A stretch of 64,000 nt of DNA. Source: Billgrantia campisalis. GTDB taxonomy: Bacteria; Pseudomonadota; Gammaproteobacteria; Pseudomonadales; Halomonadaceae. The notes under the pieces are model-generated. The model did not search any database and was not told the origin of the DNA. It saw only the letters and a program-made list of their open reading frames with translations. Shown here piece by piece: positions 8,860 through 18,340 of the stretch (position 1 is its first letter; every line of letters begins with the position of its first letter). The stretch spans positions 1 through 64,000 of the forward strand of contig NZ_JABFUC010000004.1 of NCBI RefSeq assembly GCF_022341425.1, read 5' to 3'. The position numbers were made by a program, and so were the translations under genes.

Positions 8860-10030
8860 CGCCAAATCCGCTCAACATCATGATCGTCAGGTCGTCTGGC
8901 AGATCCTCGCCGCTGTGATCCTCTCCGACATTGATGTCGCGGGGAAGCGCCAGGGCAAGGCTGTCACGTAGCTGTTCCAGCGTCGTGCAGGTCAGGACGC
9001 GTCGCTCGAGTTCCCTGAGCCGCAAGTCGAGCGTCTCGCCCGGCAGGCATTCCAATACTCCATCCGAACACAACCATAGCCTGAAGTTCGGTGGAAGGGT
9101 ATGACACAAACGTGGATAGTCGACGTCCGGGAAGAGTCCCACCGGCATGCCCTCCCCCGGCAGCTCCTCGATGCAACCATCGCTGACCAGCAGCGGCTTG
9201 GGCAGCTGGGCGCCCAGCGAATAGTGGAGGCAGTGCTCCCGATGGTCAATGACTCCGATGAACAGGGTCGCATGTTTGCCGATCCCGGTATCCAGCAGCT
9301 CCCGGTTCAGCGCCCTCAGCCAGCGGGCCGGCAGCCGATCCGGATGCTCGCCGTCCCATTCACTCAGCCAGCGGTTGTACAGGTACTTGAGCAGCACCGT
9401 GACGAAGGCCGATGAGGCGCCATGGCCCGACACATCGGCAAAATAGAACAGGCTGAAGCGGTCGTCGAAGCGCTGGAAGTCGAGAAAGTCACCGGAGAGA
9501 TAGAGCGAGGGCATCAGCCAGTAGTCGCAGGTCACCCCGCCCAGGGTCTGGGCGTGGGGAGGCAGCAGCTTGCGCTGAATCTGGCCGCCCGCCTGCTGAT
9601 CCAGCCGCAGCAGGGCCAGGTGGGTCTCCAGACTCTCGTTGAGTTCGGCCAGGCGCTCGCGGTCCCGGTCGCGCTCCTCTTCCAGCCGGTGCAGCTCGAT
9701 GGCCTTGCGGATCATGCGCCTCAGCAGCTGGCCATGGCGCATGGGCTCGACGACATAGTCCACCAGCCCCACGTCCACCGCCGTGAGCAGGTCGGCATCC
9801 AGCCGGGAATCGCTGACCACCACGGTGGGCAGGCGCTCGGTCAGACTCGCCCACTCCAGGCTGGGGATCGCCCGGGCATGGGCGACCACCAGCGAGGTCT
9901 CCGGCGGCAGGTCCTCGAGCCGCTCGGCGGCCAGCACCGCCAGGCCGTCACGGGCGATGGTGTCGGCCAGGGCATCCCGGTAGTCGCCAGGCTCATCGAG
10001 TACGCCGATCAACGGCTTGTGGACATCCAT
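8846..10030 (-). CDS. Pseudo-receiver/PP2C (SpoIIE-type) phosphatase
   Basis: Cytoplasmic serine phosphatase of the RsbU/HsbR type with 394 residues. An N-terminal receiver-like domain (about 1-115) is followed by a coiled coil rich in Glu/Arg (115-150) and a PP2C domain (about 165-390) with metal ligands in SGDFLDF, FYFADVSGHG and LWLCSDGVLE. The receiver lacks the usual phospho-acceptor Asp: SLVVAHARAI stands at the beta-3 end, and Glu-Pro replaces Lys-Pro in DYVVEPMRHG. It is therefore unlikely to be switched by phosphorylation. It is coupled to the STAS gene and lies 12 bp after mlaA. Confidence 0.87.
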   Translation of the reverse strand: MDVHKPLIGVLDEPGDYRDALADTIARDGLAVLAAERLEDLPPETSLVVAHARAIPSLEWASLTERLPTVVVSDSRLDADLLTAVDVGLVDYVVEPMRHGQLLRRMIRKAIELHRLEEERDRDRERLAELNESLETHLALLRLDQQAGGQIQRKLLPPHAQTLGGVTCDYWLMPSLYLSGDFLDFQRFDDRFSLFYFADVSGHGASSAFVTVLLKYLYNRWLSEWDGEHPDRLPARWLRALNRELLDTGIGKHATLFIGVIDHREHCLHYSLGAQLPKPLLVSDGCIEELPGEGMPVGLFPDVDYPRLCHTLPPNFRLWLCSDGVLECLPGETLDLRLRELERRVLTCTTLEQLRDSLALALPRDINVGEDHSGEDLPDDLTIMMLSGFGDDHR

Positions 10031-10042
10031 GGGCGAGCTGCC

Positions 10043-10822
10043 TCAATCTGCGAAGTCAGTGTCATCGAAATCCGCATCGTCGAAATCGAAGTCGAAGTCG
10101 TCGCTGGCGAAGGGGTCATCGCCCAGCTCCCCATCGCTGATCTCAAAGCGGCGTCGCTGCAGGTAGGCATCGCGGATGAAGACATAGCGGTCGCCGTGAA
10201 TCAGCTCCTCCTGGTCAAGCAGGCCGGCTCGCATGTCCACCACCCGCAGCGCCGTCAGCCCGATGCGCCACACGTCATCCTCCACGTAATAGGTAGGATA
10301 GGTGACGGTGTCTAGGGGCAGGCCCGTGGTATCACGCACGGTGCTGGGCCCGAGGAACGGCAGCACCAGGTAGCGCGACTCCTCCCAGCCCCAGACCCCC
10401 AGGGTCTGACCGAAATCCTCGTCGCGGCCGGTGATCTCCATATGGGTGGCGAAGTCCCACAGCCCGCCGATGCCCACGGTGGTATTGATCAAAAACCGCG
10501 AGCTGGCGATGCCGGCGTTGCCCGGCTTGCCCTGCAGCAGGCTGTTGAGCGCGGTGCGGATCTCCCCCAGGTTGGAGAAGAAGTTGCCCACCCCGGTCTG
10601 CACCGGCTGCGGCGTCACGGTGCGATAGCCCCGGGAGACCGGCTTGAGCACCGCCCGGTCGAGGGCATCGTTGAACACGAACACCCGCCGGTTGAAGCCC
10701 TCCCAGGGGTCGTCCGGATGGCGCTCCTCGGCGGGTATGTTGCTGGCACAGCCCGCCAGCACGGCCACCATGGCCAGCGTCATCAGGGTTTGAATGATGG
10801 AACCTTTGCGCGTCTGTCCCAT
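10043..10822 (-). CDS. mlaA: MlaA (VacJ) outer-membrane lipoprotein
   Basis: Outer-membrane lipoprotein of the Mla retrograde phospholipid transport pathway; with a porin it removes mislocalised phospholipid from the outer leaflet. It has 259 residues. A lipobox (VAVLAGC) follows a hydrophobic signal, then the MlaA core DPWEGFNRRVFVFNDALDR and GVWGWEESRYLVLPFLGPS. The ATG at 10822 has a good GGGAGGCGG site; the longer open frame upstream is antisense to other coding sequence. An unusual C-terminal tail of about 20 residues consists almost only of Asp, Phe and Ala (FDFDFDD...). The mlaFEDCB transporter is not in this window. Confidence 0.92.
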   Translation of the reverse strand: MGQTRKGSIIQTLMTLAMVAVLAGCASNIPAEERHPDDPWEGFNRRVFVFNDALDRAVLKPVSRGYRTVTPQPVQTGVGNFFSNLGEIRTALNSLLQGKPGNAGIASSRFLINTTVGIGGLWDFATHMEITGRDEDFGQTLGVWGWEESRYLVLPFLGPSTVRDTTGLPLDTVTYPTYYVEDDVWRIGLTALRVVDMRAGLLDQEELIHGDRYVFIRDAYLQRRRFEISDGELGDDPFASDDFDFDFDDADFDDTDFAD

Positions 10823-10860
10823 TGAAACCGCCTCCCTGCAAGGTATTGGCTGCCATGGCC

Positions 10861-11982
10861 TCATTGGCGACGCACCACGACGCTGCCGGCACTGTAGCCG
10901 GCACCGAAGGAACACACCACCCCCAGGGCACCGGGCGCGAGATCCTCGCGATGCAGGTGGAAGGCGATGATCGAGCCCGCCGAGCTGGTATTGGCATAGC
11001 GGTCGAGGATGATCGGCGCCTGCCCGGTCTCGGGCTCGTGGCCCAGCACGCGACGCGCGATCATGTCGTTCATGTGACGATTGGCCTGATGCAGCCACAG
11101 CCGCGACAGGTCGCCACCGCCAAGCTCGAGGCTCGCCAGGTGCTCGCCGATCAGCGCCGCCACCATCGGGCAGACTTCCTTGAACACCCGCCGCCCCTCC
11201 TGGACGAACAGCTTATCGGCCGCCAGCGGGTCGCTGTCGGTGACACGGTTGAGGAAACCGGCATTATTGCGAATGGCGTTGGAGAAGCGCGTGACCAGCC
11301 GGGTGCCGAGCACCGCGAAACGGGCCTCGGCGGTGGCCACCTCGTCGGCCTCGAGCACGATGGCGGTACAGGCATCGCCGAAGATGAAGTGGCTGTCGCG
11401 GTCGCGAAAATTGAGGTGGGCGGAGCAGATCTCCGGGCTCACCACCAGCGCGCGCTTGACGCTGCCGGCCCGAATGGCGTTGGCGGCGGTCTCGATGGCG
11501 AAGGTGGCCGAGCTGCAGGCCACGTTCATGTCGAAGGCGTAGCCGCCGGCGCCCAAGGCCGCCTGCAGCTCCACGGCGACCGCCGGATAGGGCCGCTCCA
11601 GGTTGGAGCAGGCGACGATCACCAGCTCGATATCGGCGGCGGCCACCCCGGCCGCGGCCAGGGCGTCACTGGCCGCGGCGCGACCCATCTCGCACTGGAT
11701 GGACGGCTCCTCGTTGCTCCGCCGGGGCAGGCGCGGACACATGCGCTGGGGATCGAGGATGCCTTCGGCATCCATCACGTAGCGGCTGTGAATCCCCGAG
11801 GCCTTGACGATGAACTCGCTGCTCGAGTGGGCCAGGGGCTCGCGCTCACCCGCGGCAATGGCCGCGGCGTGGCGGGCATTCTCGTCATCGACCCAGGCGT
11901 TGAACGACGCCACCAGGGCGTCATTGTCGATGGCGTGCGCCGGCGTATAAAGCCCCGTGCCGGTGATCACGACGTCTGTCAT
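10861..11982 (-). CDS. Beta-ketoacyl-ACP synthase III-like thiolase-fold enzyme
   Basis: Condensing enzyme of the FabH family, 373 residues, somewhat longer than FabH (about 320). The catalytic triad is readable: Cys in NVACSSATFAIE, His in LWLHQANRHMND, and Asn in YANTSSAGSI. FabH enzymes start fatty-acid elongation from acetyl-CoA and malonyl-ACP; this longer variant is typical of an accessory KAS III in Pseudomonas and Halomonas relatives. The ATG at 11982 follows GGGAGAGCACC. It stands alone, 38 bp before mlaA on the same strand, and not in a fab cluster, so its physiological acyl substrate is open. Confidence 0.85.
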   Translation of the reverse strand: MTDVVITGTGLYTPAHAIDNDALVASFNAWVDDENARHAAAIAAGEREPLAHSSSEFIVKASGIHSRYVMDAEGILDPQRMCPRLPRRSNEEPSIQCEMGRAAASDALAAAGVAAADIELVIVACSNLERPYPAVAVELQAALGAGGYAFDMNVACSSATFAIETAANAIRAGSVKRALVVSPEICSAHLNFRDRDSHFIFGDACTAIVLEADEVATAEARFAVLGTRLVTRFSNAIRNNAGFLNRVTDSDPLAADKLFVQEGRRVFKEVCPMVAALIGEHLASLELGGGDLSRLWLHQANRHMNDMIARRVLGHEPETGQAPIILDRYANTSSAGSIIAFHLHREDLAPGALGVVCSFGAGYSAGSVVVRRQ

Positions 11983-12087
11983 GGTGCTCTCCCTTGGCGA
12001 CCCGCTGGCCGCCTTCCTCACATCGGCTATCGGCCGATGTGCGATGTGCATTAGCGCTGTCAATGGTCGGCGACAGCTCCTTGGGCA

Positions 12088-15000
12088 TCAGCCGGTGATC
12101 TCGGCCCAGCGCTTCTCGAGCCGCTTGGCGGAGACCGGCATCCGGGTGCCGAGCTGCTGGGCGAACAGCGAGACCCGCAGCTCCTCGATCCACCAGCCGA
12201 ACTCCACCAGCGCCGGGTCCTCGTAGCCGCCGCGCCGCTGGCTGTCGCGTCGGGCGACCAGGCGCGCCTCGAAGTCCTGGACGGCCTGCATGTTCATCTG
12301 GTCGCGCATACGCTCCCGCGGCGCCTTCTCCAGGCGGATCAGCGCGGCTTCCATGTAGCGCGGGTACTCCTCGAGCCACTCGCCGGCCTCGGTCACGAAC
12401 CCGGGGTGTACCAGGCGCTGCATCTGGGCCTTGAGGTCGCTGTAGACCAGCGCCAGGGCCAGGCTGAGATTGCCCTTCAGCGCCTTGGTGACCGCCAGAT
12501 GGCCCTCCAGGGCCGCCTGCAGGGTGGCCACCAGCGCCTCGGCACGCGGCAGCAGATCGCCCTCGACCTCGCCGAGGCGCGCCTCCAGTTCCGCCTCGGA
12601 GCGCGGCAGCGCCGCCGGGTCCAGGCTCTGGAGGAAGACCGCCTGAACCACATCCTCGATGAGCTGCCGCTTGCTGCCCACCTTGGCGAACAGCAGCGCA
12701 CAGGTATTGAGGCCCTTGAGTCGTTCGATGGCGCGCACCGCCTCGGGCCGCCGCGCCATGGCCAGCCGCGCCACGCCGCGCCGGTGGGCCTGCACCGCCT
12801 TGCCCGGATGGTCAAACAGTTCGATGCGAAACGCCTCACCCTCCGGCACCAGCGCCGGGTAGGCCTCGACGCGAATCCCCGCCTGGGTGGTCACCCGCGA
12901 CTCGGGGAGCGGCGCCTCGGGCAGCGACGTCACCCTGGGCTCGCTGCTGACCTCGGCGGCCAGCGCCCGGGCGCCCTCCCCGGCCGCGGCCTCGAAGCGG
13001 CGCTCCAGCTCGCGCGCATCGCGCCCCTGTCCCAGCTCCTTGCCGCGATGGTCGACCACCTTGAGGTTCATCACCAGGTGGGGCTCGAGCTGCTCGGCGT
13101 GCCAGTCGTCGGGGTGCAGGCGCACCCCGGTCTTCACCCGCAGGAACTCTCCCAGCGCCTCGGTCAGGGGCACGTCGTCGGGCACCAGGGTCTCGAGGGC
13201 GGCGTCCACCCAGTCGGGAATCGGCACCACCTGACGCCGAATCGACTTGGGCAGCGACTTGAGCAGGGCGATGCACTTGTCGCGCAGCAGGCCCGGCACC
13301 AGCCACTCCAGTCGTGCCAGCGGCAGCTGCGGCAGCATGGCGGCGGGCACCGTCAGGGTCACACCGTCATCGACAGCACCCGGCTCGAAGCGATAGCTGA
13401 GCGGATAGCGCACCCCGCCGAGCACCAGGGCGTCGGGATACTGGGCCTGGGTCACCTCCTCCGCATCCCGGGCCAGCAGGGCGGCACGATCGAACTTGAG
13501 CACATCGGGATCGTCGCGCTCGGCCTGCTTGCGCCAGTGCTCGAAGCCCTTGCCGGTGCAGATTCCCTCGGGAATCCGCGCATCGTAGAAGGCGAACAGG
13601 GCCTCTTCATCGACCAGGATATCGCGCTTACGGGCGCGGTCCTCGAGATCCTCGACCTCTTCGATGAGCGCCCGGTTGTGGGCGAAGAAGGCGCCCCTGG
13701 TCCGAAACTCGCCCTCCACCAGGGCGCGGCGGATGAACAGCTCCCGCGACTCGGCGGGATCGATGGGGCCGTAGTGCACCTTGCGGCCGGCGACGATGGG
13801 CAGCCCGAACAGCGTGACCTGCTCATTGGCCACCACCTGGGCGCGCTTCATCTCCCAGTGGGGCTCGCTGTAGCTGCGCTTGACCAGGTGGCCGGCCAGC
13901 GGCTCGATCCACTGGGGGTCGATCCTGGCCACGGTGCGGGCGAACAGTCGTGAGGTCTCCACCAGCTCGACGGCCATGACCCACTTGGGCGGCTTCTTGG
14001 CCAGCCCGGAGCCGGGGTGGATCATGAACTTGCGGTTGCGCGCCCCCAGGTACTCGCGGTTCTCGGTGAGCAGGCCCAGGTGCGAGAGCAGCCCGGGCAG
14101 CAGTGCCCGGTGCAGGCGCGCAGCGCCCTGTCGCCGCACTTCGCGCAGACGCGCATCATCGGCCGACCGATCCGCATCGGGGAGCGGTGCGGGCGGCGGC
14201 ACCTCGATCTGCATCTCGCGCAGCAGCTGGCGCAGCTGGCGGAAGGTGTCGTGCCATTCGCGCAGGCGCAGGTAGTTGAGGTAGTGCTCCTTGCACCAGC
14301 GGCGCAGGCGGTTGCCGGAGAGCTCGCTGCGGGCGGCCTCGAAGCCATCCCAGAGATTGAGCAGCGCCATGAAGTCGGAGTCGGGATCGCGCCAGCGACG
14401 ATGGGCCTGGTCGGCGGCCTCGCGCTTGTCGGCCGGGCGGTCGCGGGGGTCCTGCACCGCCAGCGCCGAGACCACGATCAGTACCTCGCGCAGCCCACCC
14501 TGCTCGGCCCCGGCCAGCACCATGCGCGCCAGGCGCGGGTCGATGGGCAGCCGCGCCAGCTGGCGGCCGGTCGGGGTCAGGCGATTGCCGCCATCCACCG
14601 CACCCAGCTCGAACAGCAGCCGGAAGCCGTCCTTGATGAAGCGGGCATCGGGCGGGTCGACGAAGGGAAAGGCCTCGATATCGCCCAGCTTGAGCGACAG
14701 CATCGACAGGATCACCGACGCCAGGTTGGTGCGGCGGATCTCGGGGTCGGTGAATTCGGGGCGGGCGAGGAAGTCCTCCTCGTCATAGAGGCGGATGCAG
14801 ACCCCCTCGGCGACCCGGCCGCAGCGGCCCATCCGCTGGTTGGCGCTGGCCTGGCTGATCGGCTCCACCGGCAGGCGCTGGATCTTGGCCTTGTAGCTGT
14901 AGCGGCTGATACGCACCAGCCCCGGGTCGATCACGTAGCGGATGCCGGGCACGGTGAGCGAGGTCTCGGCCACGTTGGTGGCCAGCACGATGCGCCGCCC

Positions 15001-16107
15001 GGCGTGGGGGGCGAAGACGCGATTCTGCTCGGCGTTGGAGAGCCGGGCATAGAGCGGCAGCACCTCGGTGCTCTTGAGGTCGGCGCGACGCAGGGTGTCG
15101 GCGGCTTCACGGATCTCACGCTCGCCGGGCAGGAAGATCAGGATATCGCGGGGGCCGTGGAACCAGCGCTTGTCACGCTCGATGGCCTCGATCTCCTCCA
15201 CCGCCTGCAGGATGCCCTCCTGCAGGGTGCGGTCGGCCTCGTCCTCGGCGTCGCGCACCAGCGGGCGGTAGCGCACCTCGACCGGGTAGGTGCGCCCGGT
15301 GACCTCCACCACCGGGGCGGGCCTGGGCTCGCCGTTGGCGCCGGGCAGGGCGAAGTGCTCGGCGAAGCGCGCCACGTCGATGGTCGCCGAGGTAATGATC
15401 ACCTTGAGGTCGGGGCGACGCGGCAGCAGGCGCTTGAGGTAGCCGAGCAGGAAATCGATATTGAGGCTGCGCTCGTGGGCCTCGTCGATGATGATCGCCT
15501 CGTAGCGCCTCAGATCCGGGTCGTGACGGGTCTCGGCCAGCAGGATGCCGTCGGTCATCAGCTTGACCAGGGTGTCCTCGTCGGTCTGGTCGGTGAAGCG
15601 CACCTGGTAGCCGACCTGTTCGCCCAGCGGGACCGCCATCTCCTCGGCCAGGCGCGCGGCCACCGAGCGCGCCGCCAGGCGACGCGGCTGGGTGTGACCG
15701 ACCAGTCCGCGGCGCCCCAGGCCCAGCTCCAGGCAGAGCTTGGGCAGCTGGGTAGTCTTGCCGGAGCCGGTCTCGCCGGCCACCACCACCACCTGGTGAT
15801 CACGCAGCGCGGCGAGGATGTCCTCGCGGCGCTCGGCCACCGGCAGTGCCTCGGGATAGGCCAGGGTGACCGGGCGGGTCACGCGCCGCTCGACCTGGGC
15901 CGCCGAGCGCTCCAGGGCGCGCCGAACCTCCGCCAGGCCGCGATCCACGGGCTTGCCCTGCTCGAGTCGCCGGGCCAGGCCGCCCAGCCGCCGGCTCAGC
16001 GGCTCACGATCACGCAGCATGACGCCGTCGAGCGCCTGACGCAGGCGCTCGAGCTCGGCGGACTCTTCACGAAGGGGAGCGGAATCGGGGCGAGTGGCGG
16101 TGGTCAC
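12088..16107 (-). CDS. hrpA: HrpA-type DEAH-box ATP-dependent RNA helicase
   Basis: Large cytoplasmic RNA helicase with 1339 residues, normal for bacterial HrpA (about 1300). Walker A GETGSGKTT is at residues 111-119, the DEAH box at about 208-211, SAT at motif III, and QRMGRCGRV in motif VI. The helicase-associated, OB-like and C-terminal DUF3418 regions are present after it. In E. coli HrpA acts on mRNA processing and stalled or collided ribosomes. It is probably monocistronic. The fadD terminator sits just upstream of its start. Long open frames on the opposite strand here are artefacts of high GC content. Confidence 0.95.
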   Translation of the reverse strand: MTTATRPDSAPLREESAELERLRQALDGVMLRDREPLSRRLGGLARRLEQGKPVDRGLAEVRRALERSAAQVERRVTRPVTLAYPEALPVAERREDILAALRDHQVVVVAGETGSGKTTQLPKLCLELGLGRRGLVGHTQPRRLAARSVAARLAEEMAVPLGEQVGYQVRFTDQTDEDTLVKLMTDGILLAETRHDPDLRRYEAIIIDEAHERSLNIDFLLGYLKRLLPRRPDLKVIITSATIDVARFAEHFALPGANGEPRPAPVVEVTGRTYPVEVRYRPLVRDAEDEADRTLQEGILQAVEEIEAIERDKRWFHGPRDILIFLPGEREIREAADTLRRADLKSTEVLPLYARLSNAEQNRVFAPHAGRRIVLATNVAETSLTVPGIRYVIDPGLVRISRYSYKAKIQRLPVEPISQASANQRMGRCGRVAEGVCIRLYDEEDFLARPEFTDPEIRRTNLASVILSMLSLKLGDIEAFPFVDPPDARFIKDGFRLLFELGAVDGGNRLTPTGRQLARLPIDPRLARMVLAGAEQGGLREVLIVVSALAVQDPRDRPADKREAADQAHRRWRDPDSDFMALLNLWDGFEAARSELSGNRLRRWCKEHYLNYLRLREWHDTFRQLRQLLREMQIEVPPPAPLPDADRSADDARLREVRRQGAARLHRALLPGLLSHLGLLTENREYLGARNRKFMIHPGSGLAKKPPKWVMAVELVETSRLFARTVARIDPQWIEPLAGHLVKRSYSEPHWEMKRAQVVANEQVTLFGLPIVAGRKVHYGPIDPAESRELFIRRALVEGEFRTRGAFFAHNRALIEEVEDLEDRARKRDILVDEEALFAFYDARIPEGICTGKGFEHWRKQAERDDPDVLKFDRAALLARDAEEVTQAQYPDALVLGGVRYPLSYRFEPGAVDDGVTLTVPAAMLPQLPLARLEWLVPGLLRDKCIALLKSLPKSIRRQVVPIPDWVDAALETLVPDDVPLTEALGEFLRVKTGVRLHPDDWHAEQLEPHLVMNLKVVDHRGKELGQGRDARELERRFEAAAGEGARALAAEVSSEPRVTSLPEAPLPESRVTTQAGIRVEAYPALVPEGEAFRIELFDHPGKAVQAHRRGVARLAMARRPEAVRAIERLKGLNTCALLFAKVGSKRQLIEDVVQAVFLQSLDPAALPRSEAELEARLGEVEGDLLPRAEALVATLQAALEGHLAVTKALKGNLSLALALVYSDLKAQMQRLVHPGFVTEAGEWLEEYPRYMEAALIRLEKAPRERMRDQMNMQAVQDFEARLVARRDSQRRGGYEDPALVEFGWWIEELRVSLFAQQLGTRMPVSAKRLEKRWAEITG

Positions 16108-16125
16108 GAGATCCTCGAGCAGTGG

Positions 16126-16165
16126 AAAAAAACCTGCCCGCCCCGGCCAGGCCGGAACGGGCAGG
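16126..16165 (-). terminator. Rho-independent terminator of fadD
   Basis: On the minus strand CCTGCCCG pairs with CGGGCAGG around a GC-rich internal loop and is followed by seven T residues (16132-16126). It lies downstream of fadD and immediately before the hrpA start codon, insulating the two genes. Confidence 0.8.
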
Positions 16166-16247
16166 ACATTGTAACGCCGACGACGCGGCGGCGGCCAATT
16201 CCGGCGATTGTCGCTGGCTATCGCCCTGCGAGGCCGCCGCTATGCCC

Positions 16248-17936
16248 TCAGACTTCTTCTGCCTTCTGGGTCTTTTGCACTTCCTCGTCGCGCAGCTGGC
16301 GACGCAGCACCTTGCCAACGTTGGTCTTCGGCAGCTCATCGCGGAACTCGACGACCTTGGGCACCTTGTAAGCGGTCAGCTCTTTCTTGCACCAGTCGCG
16401 CAGGGTCTCGGCATCGAGGCTGTCGTCCTTGGCGACCACGAACAGCTTGATCACTTCGCCGCTGTTCTCGTCGGGTATCCCCACCGCCGCGGACTCCAGC
16501 ACCCCGGGATGGGCGGCTACGACATCCTCGATCTCGTTGGGATAGACGTTGAAGCCGGAGACCAGAATCATGTCCTTCTTGCGATCGACAATGCGGATAT
16601 AGCCGTCATCCTGGAGCACGGCGATGTCACCGGTATGGAACCAGCCGTCGTCGCTCATGACCTTGGCGGTTTCCTCATCGCGGTTCCAGTAGCCCTTCAT
16701 GACCTGGGGCCCCTTGACGCACAGCTCGCCCGGTTCGCCGAACGGCAGCGCCTTGTCATCGACATCCACCACCTTGACCGAGGTGGCGGCCACCGGCTTG
16801 CCGATGGTGCCGAGCTGAATGGCGTCGATGGGATTGAAGCTGACGATCGGCGAGGTCTCGGTCAGGCCATAGCCTTCGGCGATGGGGCAGCCGGTGATCT
16901 CCTCCCAGCGCTGGGCCGCCGCCTTGGTCAAGGCCATGCCGCCGGAGATGGTCAGATGCAGCTTCGAGAAGTCGAGGCTGCGGAAATCCTCGCGGTTGCA
17001 CAGGGCATTGAACAGGGTATTCAAGCCGATAAAGCCGGTGAACCGCAGCCCCTTGAGCTCCTTGACGAAGTTGTCGAGGTCGCGGGGGTTGGTGATCAGC
17101 ACCGAGTGGTTGCCGGTCTCCATCAAAAACAGGCAGTTCACCGTGAAGGTGTAGATGTGATAGACCGGCAGCGGCGCGATCACCACCTCCTTGCCCTCGT
17201 GGAGGCCCGGGCCGATGGCCTGGCGCGCCTGCAACATATTGGCCACCAGATTGCGATGGGTCAGCATGGTGCCCTTGGGCAGGCCGGTGGTCCCGCCGGT
17301 GTACTGCAGCGCGGCGATGTCGTCCAGCTCACGCTCGACCTCGCGATGCTTGCGTGCGGCGCCCGCCTTCAGCGCCTGGCGAAACGGCACCGCCATGGGC
17401 AGCGAATAGGCCGGCACCATCTTCTTGACGTACTTGACCACGGCGTTGATCAGCTGCCGCTTGGGGAAGCCGTGCAGATCCCCAAGCTCGGTGACCAGCA
17501 CGTGCTCGATGTCGGTGCGATCGAGGACCTTCTCCAGCTTGTCGGCCATGTTGGCCAGAATCAGGATGGCCCGCGCTCCGGAGTCCTTGAACTGGTGGGC
17601 CATCTCGCGCTCGGTATAGAGCGGGTTGGTGTTCACCACCACCAGCCCCGCGCGCATGGCGCCAAATACCGCCACCGGAAACTGCAGCACGTTGGGCAGC
17701 TGGATGGCGATACGGTCGCCCGGCTTGAGCTCGGTCTCATGCTGCAGCCAGGCGGCGAAATCGGCGGACAGCCGATCCAGCTCCGCGAAGCTAAGGGTCT
17801 GGCCCATGCAGCTGAAGGCCGGGTTGTCGGCGAAGCGCTTGACGGCGGCATGGAAGACATCCATGACCGAGCGATAATCCTCCATGCCCTCTAGCTCGGG
17901 GCCGGTCAGGATCGGGGCGCTGGCGTGCTCACTCAT
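16248..17936 (-). CDS. fadD: Long-chain acyl-CoA synthetase (FadD type)
   Basis: Activates long-chain fatty acids to acyl-CoA with ATP at the inner face of the membrane, the entry step to beta-oxidation. It has 562 residues from the ATG at 17936, matching E. coli FadD (561). The ATP/AMP signature YTGGTTGLPKGTML begins at about residue 212. The FadD motif region GWFHTGDIAVLQDDGY and the C-terminal catalytic lysine context PKTNVGKVLRR are present. The start is supported by GTGGAGAA 8 nt upstream; the open frame further upstream overlaps the promoter. A PsrA-like box lies 119 bp upstream and a terminator follows the gene. Confidence 0.93.
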   Translation of the reverse strand: MSEHASAPILTGPELEGMEDYRSVMDVFHAAVKRFADNPAFSCMGQTLSFAELDRLSADFAAWLQHETELKPGDRIAIQLPNVLQFPVAVFGAMRAGLVVVNTNPLYTEREMAHQFKDSGARAILILANMADKLEKVLDRTDIEHVLVTELGDLHGFPKRQLINAVVKYVKKMVPAYSLPMAVPFRQALKAGAARKHREVERELDDIAALQYTGGTTGLPKGTMLTHRNLVANMLQARQAIGPGLHEGKEVVIAPLPVYHIYTFTVNCLFLMETGNHSVLITNPRDLDNFVKELKGLRFTGFIGLNTLFNALCNREDFRSLDFSKLHLTISGGMALTKAAAQRWEEITGCPIAEGYGLTETSPIVSFNPIDAIQLGTIGKPVAATSVKVVDVDDKALPFGEPGELCVKGPQVMKGYWNRDEETAKVMSDDGWFHTGDIAVLQDDGYIRIVDRKKDMILVSGFNVYPNEIEDVVAAHPGVLESAAVGIPDENSGEVIKLFVVAKDDSLDAETLRDWCKKELTAYKVPKVVEFRDELPKTNVGKVLRRQLRDEEVQKTQKAEEV

Positions 17937-18054
17937 AAGCAGTTTCTCCACGGCATCGTCGATGTCGTGGGCCATCCCCAGAGCATCGACAGTTGTTGTT
18001 CTGCAACGGCCCCTACGATATACCAAGCGCCGCCGCACTGTAAAACGGCCGATT

Positions 18055-18068
18055 GAAACATATGTTTG
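18055..18068 (-). promoter_or_regulatory. PsrA-like operator upstream of fadD
   Basis: GAAAC-ATAT-GTTTG matches the PsrA consensus (G/C)AAAC-N2-4-GTTT(G/C). PsrA is a TetR-family repressor of fatty-acid degradation genes in pseudomonads, relieved by long-chain fatty acids. On the minus strand a TTTACA/TATATC promoter pair with 16 bp spacing lies just downstream, between the box and fadD. Binding is an inference from the match. Confidence 0.6.
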
Positions 18069-18167
18069 CAAACCGCCAGGTACGGCGCACGCCCGCCATG
18101 ATCCCCCTCAACGTGGGCAATCCGCCGATGAAAGGCAAGCCGGCCCCTCCACGCTGGCACAACACTT

Positions 18168-18340
18168 GGCTTTGTCTGAAAAGTCGGCGAGCGAAGGCCA
18201 GACAAGGCAAAAATCGGCGAAAAGGCGGACCGGGCTCGCGTGCGAGTTTGCGGGGTGTAAATGAGTACTTTGATCGGACTCGCGCACGAGCCGATTTTTA
18301 ACGCCGTCTGGTCGAGCGCAGCCAGTTTTCGGACAGAGCC
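18168..18340. repeat. Dispersed imperfect inverted repeat, copy 1
   Basis: The segment folds back on itself. The left end starts GGCTTTGTCTGAAAA and the complement of the right end starts GGCTCTGTCCGAAAA; further in, GGCAAAAATCGGC pairs with GCGTTAAAAATCGGC. Similar arms occur at 26278-26400. The right end touches the stop codon of the glutamine amidotransferase gene. It fills most of the gap between fadD and that gene; the remainder holds the fadD promoter. Confidence 0.75.

Noticed and set aside
14017..16371. A 784-codon plus-strand open frame opposite hrpA
   Set aside because: It is antisense to a complete HrpA with all helicase motifs. Its translation is low-complexity (Gly, His, Gln, Ala, Leu), typical of a GC-rich shadow frame.
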